A stretch of 64,000 bases of DNA. Origin: Paludibacteraceae bacterium (GTDB lineage: Bacteria > Bacteroidota > Bacteroidia > Bacteroidales > Paludibacteraceae). Made by a program: the position numbers and the translations under genes. The stretch covers positions 1 to 64,000 of the forward strand of contig JAQUTW010000004.1 of assembly GCA_028694215.1 (NCBI GenBank), read 5' to 3'. A model generated the notes under the pieces. That model ran no database searches and was not told the DNA's origin. It worked only from the letters and a program-made list of their open reading frames with translations. Shown here in pieces: positions 43,850-51,050 of the stretch (positions are counted from its first letter, which is position 1; the number at the start of each line of letters is the position of its first letter).

Positions 43850-44711
43850 ACTTGCGTTATTGGCACCGGATTATAAGGTTGCCGAAATAAAGGCCGCAAT
43901 GTCGCCTATTGATGTTGAGCGTGTCTGTGTCGATGAAGAAACGTGGTTTGACGGCGATGTTGAAAATGATGTCGTTTTAGTTGAAACACGGCTTGATTTT
44001 ATCATACGGCATTTGGAATCGTGTGGTTATCGACATACAGGCGAAAGCCCATTTACGTTGAGTTTTAACCGTGATAAGACATTGCTGAAAGGCTGTAAAT
44101 ATATCAGAACGCCACGAATGTTTACCATTGATGAAGTTGTCGATGGTGTTGAATATTTCGTTAAACCGAAATTTTCTGAAAACAGTATCGGAATAGATGA
44201 GAGGTCTTTGTGTAAAAGCCGTAAAGAGGTTTTGGAACGTGTTGATTACCTAAAACTTCGCTATCGTTGCGAACCCCTGATTGAGGAATATATCGACGGA
44301 TTGGAATGTACGGTTGGCGTTGTAAATTGTAATGGAAACGAACACTTTTTCCCGATAGTAATAAATCCTAATTGCGGTTGTAATTGGATAACAGAAAGGG
44401 CAAAAAATGGCGATACGGAAACGTTTCTTGATATGGAAAAAATTGTTGGCCATGAATTGTGTAATAAGATAATTCTTGCTGCGTTCGACGTTTTCTGTAA
44501 AGTTAAAGCGCACCACTATATGCGCATCGATATGCGCATCGACAAAAATGGAGTTCCTTACATCATTGAAACAAATTTATATCCGGGACTTGCTGGAAAT
44601 GGTTACTTGTACAGAGGTTTTGAGGTACAAGGAAGAAGTTATCATGAAATGATTAATGTTATTTTAGAAAGTGCATTCAAAACAGATTACTATGGGACAA
44701 AGAGTATCTAA
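43809..44711 (+). CDS. ATP-grasp ligase (D-Ala-D-Ala-ligase-like)
   Basis: 300 aa when started at the ATG at 43809; the ORF track's 43728 start lies inside ParB. VEYFVKPKFSENSIGIDERS is the ATP-grasp lysine/glycine-rich region, EEYIDGLECTVGVV the ADP-binding strand and MRIDMRIDKNGVPYIIETNLYPGL the metal-binding end with Asp, Glu and Asn. Such ligases join a carboxylate to an amine. With the PLP enzyme and amidoligase it forms a peptide- or amino-acid-conjugation pathway. It overlaps the terminase small subunit gene by 20 bp. Confidence 0.85.
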   Translation: MKINKVWIVTTSRELALLAPDYKVAEIKAAMSPIDVERVCVDEETWFDGDVENDVVLVETRLDFIIRHLESCGYRHTGESPFTLSFNRDKTLLKGCKYIRTPRMFTIDEVVDGVEYFVKPKFSENSIGIDERSLCKSRKEVLERVDYLKLRYRCEPLIEEYIDGLECTVGVVNCNGNEHFFPIVINPNCGCNWITERAKNGDTETFLDMEKIVGHELCNKIILAAFDVFCKVKAHHYMRIDMRIDKNGVPYIIETNLYPGLAGNGYLYRGFEVQGRSYHEMINVILESAFKTDYYGTKSI

Positions 44712-45030
44712 AACAAGGGTTGCGGAGTTATTCGCAAAGAAAGGTTGCAACATTTATGCTACTTGTGAAGCTGCCGGAATATCACGGCGAACCTTTTATA
44801 ATTGGTTGAATAGGGATAAGAAATTTTCTCAACTTATAGAGGATTCGCAAGAGGCATTGCTTGATGCCGCAGAATCGAAGTTGATTTCAAAAATCAATGA
44901 TGGCGATACAACAAGCATTATTTTCTTTCTCAAAACGAAAGGTAAGAAACGTGGTTATGTTGAGCAGATTGAACAAAAAGTCGAGGTTAATCCTTTTTTG
45001 GAATTGATGAAATCGTTGCCTGATGAATGA
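44692..45030 (+). CDS. terS: Terminase small subunit
   Basis: 112 aa from the ATG at 44692; the ORF track used a GTG 7 codons earlier. A homeodomain-like HTH (GCNIYATCEAAGISRRTFYNWL) is followed by EALLDAAESKLISKINDGDTTSIIFFLKTKGKKRGY, typical of phBC6A51-type small terminases. It recognises packaging sites. 4-bp overlap with terL. Confidence 0.87.
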   Translation: MGQRVSKTRVAELFAKKGCNIYATCEAAGISRRTFYNWLNRDKKFSQLIEDSQEALLDAAESKLISKINDGDTTSIIFFLKTKGKKRGYVEQIEQKVEVNPFLELMKSLPDE

Positions 45031-46556
45031 TGACAGACGAAAAGTCACATAGATTGATGCTTGAGTGGCGTGCCGATTGGAACAAGTTTGTCCGTGATGT
45101 ATTGAAAGCTCGACTTGACAAAGAACAGCAGGAAATAATCACTTCGGTACAGTTCAATAAAATGACGGCAGTTGCAAGCGGTACGGCAAGGGGAAAGGAC
45201 TTTGTGGCCGCTTGTGCTTCTATGTGCTTTATGTATCTGACACCACGATTTGACAAATCAGGAAATCTTGTAAAAAACACGAAAATTGCAATGACAGCAC
45301 CAACAGGCAGACAGGTGTCTAACATTATGACACCGGAAGTCCGCCGTTTGTTTCGTAATGCAAAATTTCTTCCCGGCAGACTTGTGTACGATGATATTCG
45401 GACAGACTTTGAAGAATGGTTCTTGACGGGGTTTAAGGCTTCCGATGATTATACAGAGGCGTGGTCAGGATTCCATGCCGTTAATACGATGTTCGTTGTT
45501 ACGGAAGCATCAGGTATATCCGAAAAGACATTTAATGCCATTGAGGGTAACTTGCAGGGCAATTCTCGTATGTTGATAGTGTTCAACCCGAACGTAACAT
45601 CAGGCTACGCAGCAAGGGCGATGAAAGCCGAACGTTTCCATAAATTCCGGCTTAATTCCCTCAATGCCGAAAATGTTGTGACGAAAGAAAACCGCATTCC
45701 CGGACAAGTTGATTATGATTGGGTAAAGGATAAAGTCGAAACATGGTGTTCGCCAATTCTTGGATCTGACTTTTCTGAAGGCGATGGCGATTTCAAATTT
45801 GAAAAAAAACTTTACCGGCCAAACGATTTGTTTCGCGTAAAGGTGCTCGGTATGTTCCCGAAAGTAAGCGAGGACGTTCTTATTCCTTACGAATGGATTG
45901 AATTGGCTAATGAACGTTGGCAAAAATTGCAGGATGAAAATTACGTACCTCATTATTCCACACCATTACGCGTTGGTGTCGATGTTGCTGGTATGGGACG
46001 TGATAACAGTATTTGGTGTCATCGTTACGATAATTATGTTCCACAGATTGATGCGCATCAATCTGCTGGTAAGGCAGACCACATGCACGTTGCCGGTGTA
46101 ACTGCTAACTTGTTGAGAAGTGACACACACAAGTGCTACGCTTTCATTGATACGATAGGCGAGGGTGCCGGCGTGTATTCTCGGCTCAAGGAACTTGGAT
46201 ATGATAACGCAATATCTTGCAAATATAGCGAGGGAACAAAAGGGTTGCACGATAAGACCGGCGAATATTCATTTGCGAATATGAGGGCTTATCTGTATTG
46301 GTGCGTAAGGGAGTGGCTCGACCCGAAAAACAAGACCGGCGCCGCGTTGCCACCTTGTGACAAACTTACAGAAGAAGCAACAGATACGCATTGGGAATTT
46401 CAAAGTGATGGTTCTATCATTATTGAGAAGAAAGATGCGATAAAGAAAAGAATTAAACGGTCGCCTGACTTTTTCGATGCACTTGCAAATACGTTTTATC
46501 CAAACTCTTACAACAATAGCGATGTGTTAAATGATTTGTTATCAGACGCACTGTAA
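45027..46556 (+). CDS. terL: Terminase large subunit
   Basis: 509 aa. ATPase Walker A-like ASGTARGKDF (50-59) and a C-terminal RNase-H-like nuclease with VGVDVAGMGRDNS and DTIGEGAGVYSRL. ATP-driven motor and nuclease for DNA packaging. It belongs to the P22/Gp28-like group with RGKD rather than GKT in the loop. Followed directly by palindromic promoter P2. Confidence 0.92.
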   Translation: MMTDEKSHRLMLEWRADWNKFVRDVLKARLDKEQQEIITSVQFNKMTAVASGTARGKDFVAACASMCFMYLTPRFDKSGNLVKNTKIAMTAPTGRQVSNIMTPEVRRLFRNAKFLPGRLVYDDIRTDFEEWFLTGFKASDDYTEAWSGFHAVNTMFVVTEASGISEKTFNAIEGNLQGNSRMLIVFNPNVTSGYAARAMKAERFHKFRLNSLNAENVVTKENRIPGQVDYDWVKDKVETWCSPILGSDFSEGDGDFKFEKKLYRPNDLFRVKVLGMFPKVSEDVLIPYEWIELANERWQKLQDENYVPHYSTPLRVGVDVAGMGRDNSIWCHRYDNYVPQIDAHQSAGKADHMHVAGVTANLLRSDTHKCYAFIDTIGEGAGVYSRLKELGYDNAISCKYSEGTKGLHDKTGEYSFANMRAYLYWCVREWLDPKNKTGAALPPCDKLTEEATDTHWEFQSDGSIIIEKKDAIKKRIKRSPDFFDALANTFYPNSYNNSDVLNDLLSDAL

Positions 46557-46561
46557 TTTTT

Positions 46562-46600
46562 AAAAGTGTGTATTTAATACACACTTTTTGTTTATCTTTG
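46562..46600 (+). promoter_or_regulatory. Palindromic promoter P2, upstream of the portal gene
   Basis: 27-nt perfect palindrome AAAAGTGTGTATT, T, complement (46562-46588), 4 bp before TATCTTTG (46593-46600). Compared with P1 both arms change together (C to T and G to A), so symmetry is preserved. The stem plus T-tract could also end terL transcription. Confidence 0.75.
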
Positions 46601-46615
46601 TCAAAATTTTCAATT

Positions 46616-48019
46616 ATGACTATCGAAGAAATTTTATCCGGCAATGATGCTTGTACTAAGATTGCAAATCTCAAGAACAGCAAGAACGTTGTTGTCCCAC
46701 CGATTGAGAAAATCAGAAAGGATTACAACCCACTAAATCATGATGTCAATAACGAAGTACTGCGTCCGAATAAGAAGCGCAAGGATAAACCTGACGAAAA
46801 GGTCGCGCGCATTTCTTTGGGATTACAGCAACTTGTTGTAAGGCGCATGACCGAATTCATGTTTGCTATTCCTGTGAAACGTGTATATCACGGCGCTGAT
46901 AAATCTGACCGGCATCGTGAAGCCGCAAAATCAATTGAAGCGATTTTCACGAAGTCGCATATCGACAGCGAAAACATCAAACGTGCACACGATTACTTCG
47001 CTTGTTGTGAAATCGCAACGTTATGGTATAACGTTAAGAAAGCTAATTCTGATTACGGCTTCAAGAGCGAGAACAAAGTTCGATGTAAAACTTATTCGCC
47101 GCTCAATGGATACAATCTTTATCCGTATTTTGACGAGTATGGCGATATGCTTGCGATGTCAGTCGAATACGAAGTGATCGGAATAAATAATAAACGGACG
47201 ACTTATTTTGACACTTGGACAGAAAGCCGGCACATACGTTGGCAGATTGGTGACGGAAAATCTTACGATGAAATAATCAACGAAGAAAATCCGATTGGTA
47301 AAATACCTTACATCTATTCTAACAGGCGTGAGCCTATTTGGGAACTGACGAACTCGATTGTCAATGAGATAGAAATGACTTTATCGCGCAACAGCGATGT
47401 GATTGCATACAACTCCGCACCGTTGCTTGTTGTTAAAGGCGAACTTGTAAACGATTCAGAAGCAAAGGGCGAAAGCAGGCGTGTCTATCAGATTAAAGGC
47501 GATAACGGCGACATTCACTATGTTTCTTGGCAGCAAGCGATTGATTCTATCAAGTTTCAGATTGATATGCTTTTGAAGCTGTTTTGGATGCAGTTGCAAC
47601 TCCCAGATATATCGCTTGAAAATTTGCGTGGCATGACTGCTTCCGGTGAAGCGATGAAAACGTTGCTAACAGATGCACACTTGAAAGTTGGCGATGAAAA
47701 AGGTGCTTTCTTGGAGTTGTTTGAGCGCGAGGGTAACGTTGTTAAGGCGTTCCTTAAAAGACTTCAACCGTCTTGGTCGTCAATCATTGACGAAATCGAA
47801 ATCGAGCACGTTATCACTCCTTTTATACAAAACGACGAAGCCGCAGAAATTGACAAGTTGTTAAAGTTGAACGGACAAAAGCCGTTGTTGTCGCAAAAGG
47901 AATCAATAGAACAACTTGGCTGGACAAAAGATGCCGACAAAACCTTAAAAGCCATACGGCAAGAAGAAGCTGATACTTCACAACAGCGGTTCAATGTATT
48001 TAACGAAACTGCAGAATGA
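46616..48019 (+). CDS. Portal protein, SPP1 gp6-like
   Basis: 467 aa from the ATG at 46616; the ORF track's GTG is in the promoter palindrome. Features of SPP1/gp6 portals: RISLGLQQLVVRRMTEFMFA near the N-terminus, KIPYIYSNRREPIWELTNSIVNEIEMT and the channel helices after DMLLKLFWMQLQLPD, with GMTASGEAMK. Forms the dodecameric head vertex. Followed by a strong terminator, so it may be alone on its transcript. The MuF gene that usually follows is not here. Confidence 0.9.
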   Translation: MTIEEILSGNDACTKIANLKNSKNVVVPPIEKIRKDYNPLNHDVNNEVLRPNKKRKDKPDEKVARISLGLQQLVVRRMTEFMFAIPVKRVYHGADKSDRHREAAKSIEAIFTKSHIDSENIKRAHDYFACCEIATLWYNVKKANSDYGFKSENKVRCKTYSPLNGYNLYPYFDEYGDMLAMSVEYEVIGINNKRTTYFDTWTESRHIRWQIGDGKSYDEIINEENPIGKIPYIYSNRREPIWELTNSIVNEIEMTLSRNSDVIAYNSAPLLVVKGELVNDSEAKGESRRVYQIKGDNGDIHYVSWQQAIDSIKFQIDMLLKLFWMQLQLPDISLENLRGMTASGEAMKTLLTDAHLKVGDEKGAFLELFEREGNVVKAFLKRLQPSWSSIIDEIEIEHVITPFIQNDEAAEIDKLLKLNGQKPLLSQKESIEQLGWTKDADKTLKAIRQEEADTSQQRFNVFNETAE

Positions 48020-48023
48020 TAAT

Positions 48024-48053
48024 AAAAGAGTTGCTACGGCAGCTCTTTTTTTT
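48024..48053 (+). terminator. Terminator after the portal gene
   Basis: AAAAGAGTTGC pairs with GCAGCTCTTTT (one T.G pair) around TACG, then TTTT. It stops portal transcripts just 4 bp after the stop codon and insulates the island that follows. Confidence 0.85.
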
Positions 48054-48063
48054 GTCCTTGTTT

Positions 48064-48195
48064 GTAAAAGTTAAATCTTTGATTATCAGAAAAATAATTT
48101 GTTTTTTGTTTGGTATATTCAAACAAAATCACTACCTTTATATCAGGAAATCAAACACTTAACTAATTAAACAAAGTCCCGAAAGGGCGAACAAA
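48064..48195 (+). promoter_or_regulatory. Repeated intergenic promoter cassette, copy F
   Basis: GTAAAAGTTAAATCTTTGAT, the TTTGTTTG/CAAACAAA inverted repeat, -7 box TACCTTTA (48133-48140), leader CACTTAACTAATTAAAC and mini-hairpin CCC-GAAA-GGG before the ATG. Almost identical to copy E. It places these genes under early-type control inside the late region. Confidence 0.8.
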
Positions 48196-48462
48196 ATGAA
48201 CTTTCCAAAAATAAGTCAAAATTTAATGCATTTGGCAATATACAGCGTGCAGCGTAATATGCCAAACGAATCAATAGAAGACGCAATTGATTTGCACTTT
48301 TTGGCAATAAGATTAAAAAATTTCAGGACACCAGATTTTAAATTTTATTTTAATCTCGATAAAGGTTCGGTTGATTATATGAAGTTAGAAATAACGGAGT
48401 TGTTTTCTGGGAATAGAAAGTGCTTCGTTGTTGAAAATATGTACGACTATTGTTTTATGTAA
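48196..48462 (+). CDS. Hypothetical protein of the portal-scaffold island
   Basis: 88 aa, helical first half (ISQNLMHLAIYSVQRNMP), then DFKFYFNLDKGSVDYMKLEI. First gene behind cassette F. No family recognised; not an obvious virion protein. Confidence 0.6.
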   Translation: MNFPKISQNLMHLAIYSVQRNMPNESIEDAIDLHFLAIRLKNFRTPDFKFYFNLDKGSVDYMKLEITELFSGNRKCFVVENMYDYCFM

Positions 48463-48483
48463 TAACTATAAAATTTTTGAATT

Positions 48484-48837
48484 ATGGGATTTTTCAGTTG
48501 GAAAACGCAAGACACAAACAGGAGTATTGCAAATCGGCACAGTTGTATGCCTGTATTTAACGTAATCATGACCGACAACAAAGGTAATCAATGGGAAGAA
48601 GATAATTACGATGGTTATGGAGTATTCGGCGGAAAGGACTATTACGAGTTGCTTGCCGAAATGAATGGACTTGGAAATGACCGAAGTAAAGGGATTAAAC
48701 TCGCATTTTCAGAAAGCATCGCAAATGTATTTGAAAATGGCAATCAAAAGATTTTATTCCCGTCACTTTCAGAAGATGGAAAATACTACGACGGAATTTC
48801 TCCTGAAATCTGTGAGTGTCAAGGATTCTTTTATTAA
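48484..48837 (+). CDS. Conserved-looking hypothetical protein (GFFSWKTQDT start)
   Basis: 117 aa. MGFFSWKTQDTNRSIANRHS and YDGYGVFGGKDYYELLAEMNG form a pattern I associate with Bacteroidota accessory proteins of unknown function. Second gene of the island. The C-terminus has ICECQGFFY. Confidence 0.65.
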   Translation: MGFFSWKTQDTNRSIANRHSCMPVFNVIMTDNKGNQWEEDNYDGYGVFGGKDYYELLAEMNGLGNDRSKGIKLAFSESIANVFENGNQKILFPSLSEDGKYYDGISPEICECQGFFY

Positions 48838-48857
48838 TGATTTAATTTAGTAGTAAT

Positions 48858-49226
48858 ATGGAAACAGAAAGAATTCAAGAAGTAAACGATACTGCTAAAT
48901 ACATCAACAGTATCATCGGAAGCCAAATGGCTGTCAGAATGAGTTGGGGCTTTATTGACCCTGCCGCTATATTGTACAACGATATGCCGGCATTGCAATT
49001 CCACGTTGCAGGCTTTCAGCATCAAGGAAATGTAGTTGTAGCTCTTAATGAAGGTGCTGATTTGTTTGATATATTTCTACTTAAACGTAATGGAAAAATC
49101 AAGAAACATATCGATGGCGTTTACTTTGACGAGCTTCTAAGTGTGCTTGATAGGAATATCGAAACAGGAAACATGAGTGCAGACCAATATCAAGAAAAGG
49201 TAAATAATGCCGTGTATAGTATTTAA
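48858..49226 (+). CDS. Hypothetical protein
   Basis: 122 aa, third gene of the island. Alpha/beta mix with VRMSWGFIDPAAILYNDMPAL and GNVVVALNEGADLFDIFLLK. No family recognised. Spacing of 20 bp suggests cotranscription with its neighbours. Confidence 0.6.
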   Translation: METERIQEVNDTAKYINSIIGSQMAVRMSWGFIDPAAILYNDMPALQFHVAGFQHQGNVVVALNEGADLFDIFLLKRNGKIKKHIDGVYFDELLSVLDRNIETGNMSADQYQEKVNNAVYSI

Positions 49227-49266
49227 TTTCTTGAATGATAGATTATTAATAAGATTTAAAATAAAC

Positions 49267-49298
49267 GTGAAATATAAACTTCCGTTTACATATTTCAC
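49267..49298 (+). other. Long hairpin before the radC-like gene
   Basis: GTGAAATAT-AAAC-TTCC-GTTT-AC-ATATTTCAC: 9 and 4 bp helices with a 2-nt bulge. It lies 14 bp before the RadC start in an 86-bp gap. It lacks a T-tract, so it is more likely an mRNA or DNA control element than a terminator. Confidence 0.5.
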
Positions 49299-49312
49299 AT
49301 AAAAAAAAGAGT

Positions 49313-49909
49313 ATGAAAAAAATTAGCAAGAAAACGAAAATCCACAATGCGCTTTGGGTTATTGAGTGCCCTGAATGTGGGGCTTACTTGGCATCGGCCA
49401 GCGAGAGAGATTTGTTACCGCAGTTCAGCATTTGCTGCAAATGTTCTAACAAGGAGAGTGAAAAAATGACAAAGAAATCGGTTGAGTTCAGCCTAACATC
49501 GAAGCAGTCCGATATGGAAGTTGCAGTAGTAAACAGCAGTAAGTCTGCTTACGACTATGTGAAGAAGTTCTACTTTGCAGACATAGACATTTACGAAAGC
49601 GTGTTTATCCTTCTTTTGAATCAAAGTTCAAAAACAGTAGGTTTCGCCAAGATAAGTCAAGGCGGTGTGTGTAGTACAACAGTTGATGTTAAGATTGTAT
49701 GCAAATACGTAGTTGATAGCCTATGCACAGGCGCAATCATTGTCCACAACCACCCAAGCGGAGGTACAGAACCAAGTAAGGAAGACGATTGTTTAACCGA
49801 AAAACTCTGTAATGCGTTGAAGTTGCTTGATTCAAAACTACTCGACCACATTATTATATCAAGTAGTGGTTATTACTCGTATGCCGACAATGGAAAGTTA
49901 TTGTTTTGA
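49313..49909 (+). CDS. RadC-like JAB/MPN protein with N-terminal zinc ribbon
   Basis: 198 aa. An N-terminal CPECG...CCKC ribbon (about 19-42) precedes a RadC/JAB domain: VHNHPSGGTEPSKEDD carries the HxHPSG(x)7D metal site. RadC-like proteins are frequent in mobile elements and are not true DNA-repair RadC. The ribbon is an addition. Last gene of the island, followed by promoter P3. Confidence 0.8.
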   Translation: MKKISKKTKIHNALWVIECPECGAYLASASERDLLPQFSICCKCSNKESEKMTKKSVEFSLTSKQSDMEVAVVNSSKSAYDYVKKFYFADIDIYESVFILLLNQSSKTVGFAKISQGGVCSTTVDVKIVCKYVVDSLCTGAIIVHNHPSGGTEPSKEDDCLTEKLCNALKLLDSKLLDHIIISSSGYYSYADNGKLLF

Positions 49910-49931
49910 TGTTAAATATTATTTTTCTTTT

Positions 49932-49968
49932 AAGTGTGTATTTATTACACACTTTTTTTATATCTTTG
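49932..49968 (+). promoter_or_regulatory. Palindromic promoter P3, upstream of the scaffold and head genes
   Basis: AAGTGTGTA and its complement TACACACTT flank TTTAT (49932-49954); -7 box TATCTTTG lies at 49961-49968, 37 bp before the scaffold ATG. As at P1 and P2 there is no TTTG -33 element, which the palindrome occupies. Confidence 0.75.
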
Positions 49969-50005
49969 CTGCTGAAATAATTTATTAACTAATAACAAAA
50001 GAATT

Positions 50006-50632
50006 ATGACAATTGTCGAGAAAATTCTCAAAGTGTTGAAAACCAAAGCTGCATCATTGGGTTTCAATGAAGAAGAGTTGAAGAGTGTAGCCGAATCGCT
50101 TTCGGCCAATCTTACAGCTGGTGAAGATGCTACCGATGAAGACATTAACGCTCAAGTTGATGCGGTAATGCCAGTACTCAAAGTTTCGCAGAGTTCAGCC
50201 AATAGAACAATCAACAAGGCTAAACAGCAACCTGCGAAAAAAACAGACCCGTCAAAAGGGGCTGGCGATGATGACGAGCCGAAAGGTGATGATATGCCTG
50301 ATTGGTTTAAGTCGTACATCGAAAAGAGCGAGCAACGTTTCAATAAACTTGAGGGTGAAAAAATTTCAGCTTCAAGAAAAACGAAGTTAACGGAACTCGT
50401 GAAAGATTTAGGCACTTTCGGAAATCAAATTTTGAAAGCGTTTGACAAAATGAATTTCGCTTCTGATGATGAGTTTGAAACATACCTTTCCGAAACGAAG
50501 TCTGATGTTGAATCTTATTCAAAGGAAATGTCCGAGAAAGGCTTAAATGTTAATCCTCTCGGTGGAAATGGCGGCACACCGAACAAGGAAGCCTCTGATG
50601 ATGAGGCAAAATTTGTCGCCGAAAATATGTAA
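50006..50632 (+). CDS. Putative head scaffold protein
   Basis: 208 aa, acidic, largely helical and low in hydrophobic residues, with a disordered middle (KQQPAKKTDPSKGAGDDDEP) and a charged C-terminal helix region. Position just before decoration and capsid genes and composition match phage scaffolding proteins. Family assignment by sequence not possible. Confidence 0.65.
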   Translation: MTIVEKILKVLKTKAASLGFNEEELKSVAESLSANLTAGEDATDEDINAQVDAVMPVLKVSQSSANRTINKAKQQPAKKTDPSKGAGDDDEPKGDDMPDWFKSYIEKSEQRFNKLEGEKISASRKTKLTELVKDLGTFGNQILKAFDKMNFASDDEFETYLSETKSDVESYSKEMSEKGLNVNPLGGNGGTPNKEASDDEAKFVAENM

Positions 50633-50651
50633 CAAAAAACAAAAAAACAAG

Positions 50652-51038
50652 ATGGAAACTTCTTTGAACAATGAACCTAAGACCGTCGATACGTCGATGG
50701 ATAGCGTTGTAATCAAAAATGCGATTGAAACGCTTACAGGTGGTCGTTCCCTTGATGTTACAGGATTTACACCTGCCGTAATTAAGGCAGGGCACGTAAT
50801 CATCAAGGAAACTTCGACAGGCAACTACAAACCGATGCCTGTGAACTCAGCTGGCGATGCTTATGGCAGCATGCCCGCTTCTCATACCGTTGAAGGTGTA
50901 TGTATGCACACCGTATTGACCAAACGTGCTATGGTTGGTATTATGGTGCGTGGTACTGTTAATGAGGTAGCAAGCCCTTTTACTCCGAGTTCGAGCATGA
51001 AGACTGCGTTGCCTCTTATTCGTTTTACTCAAGATTAA
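50652..51038 (+). CDS. Putative head decoration or stabilization protein
   Basis: 128 aa from the ATG at 50652; the ORF track's GTG start overlaps the scaffold gene. Beta-rich (GHVIIKETSTGNYKPMPV) with SHTVEGVCMHTVLTKRAMVGIMVRGTVNE, the look of HK97-region head decoration proteins. Located between scaffold and major capsid genes. Confidence 0.6.
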   Translation: METSLNNEPKTVDTSMDSVVIKNAIETLTGGRSLDVTGFTPAVIKAGHVIIKETSTGNYKPMPVNSAGDAYGSMPASHTVEGVCMHTVLTKRAMVGIMVRGTVNEVASPFTPSSSMKTALPLIRFTQD

Positions 51039-51050
51039 GGAGAGTGAACT

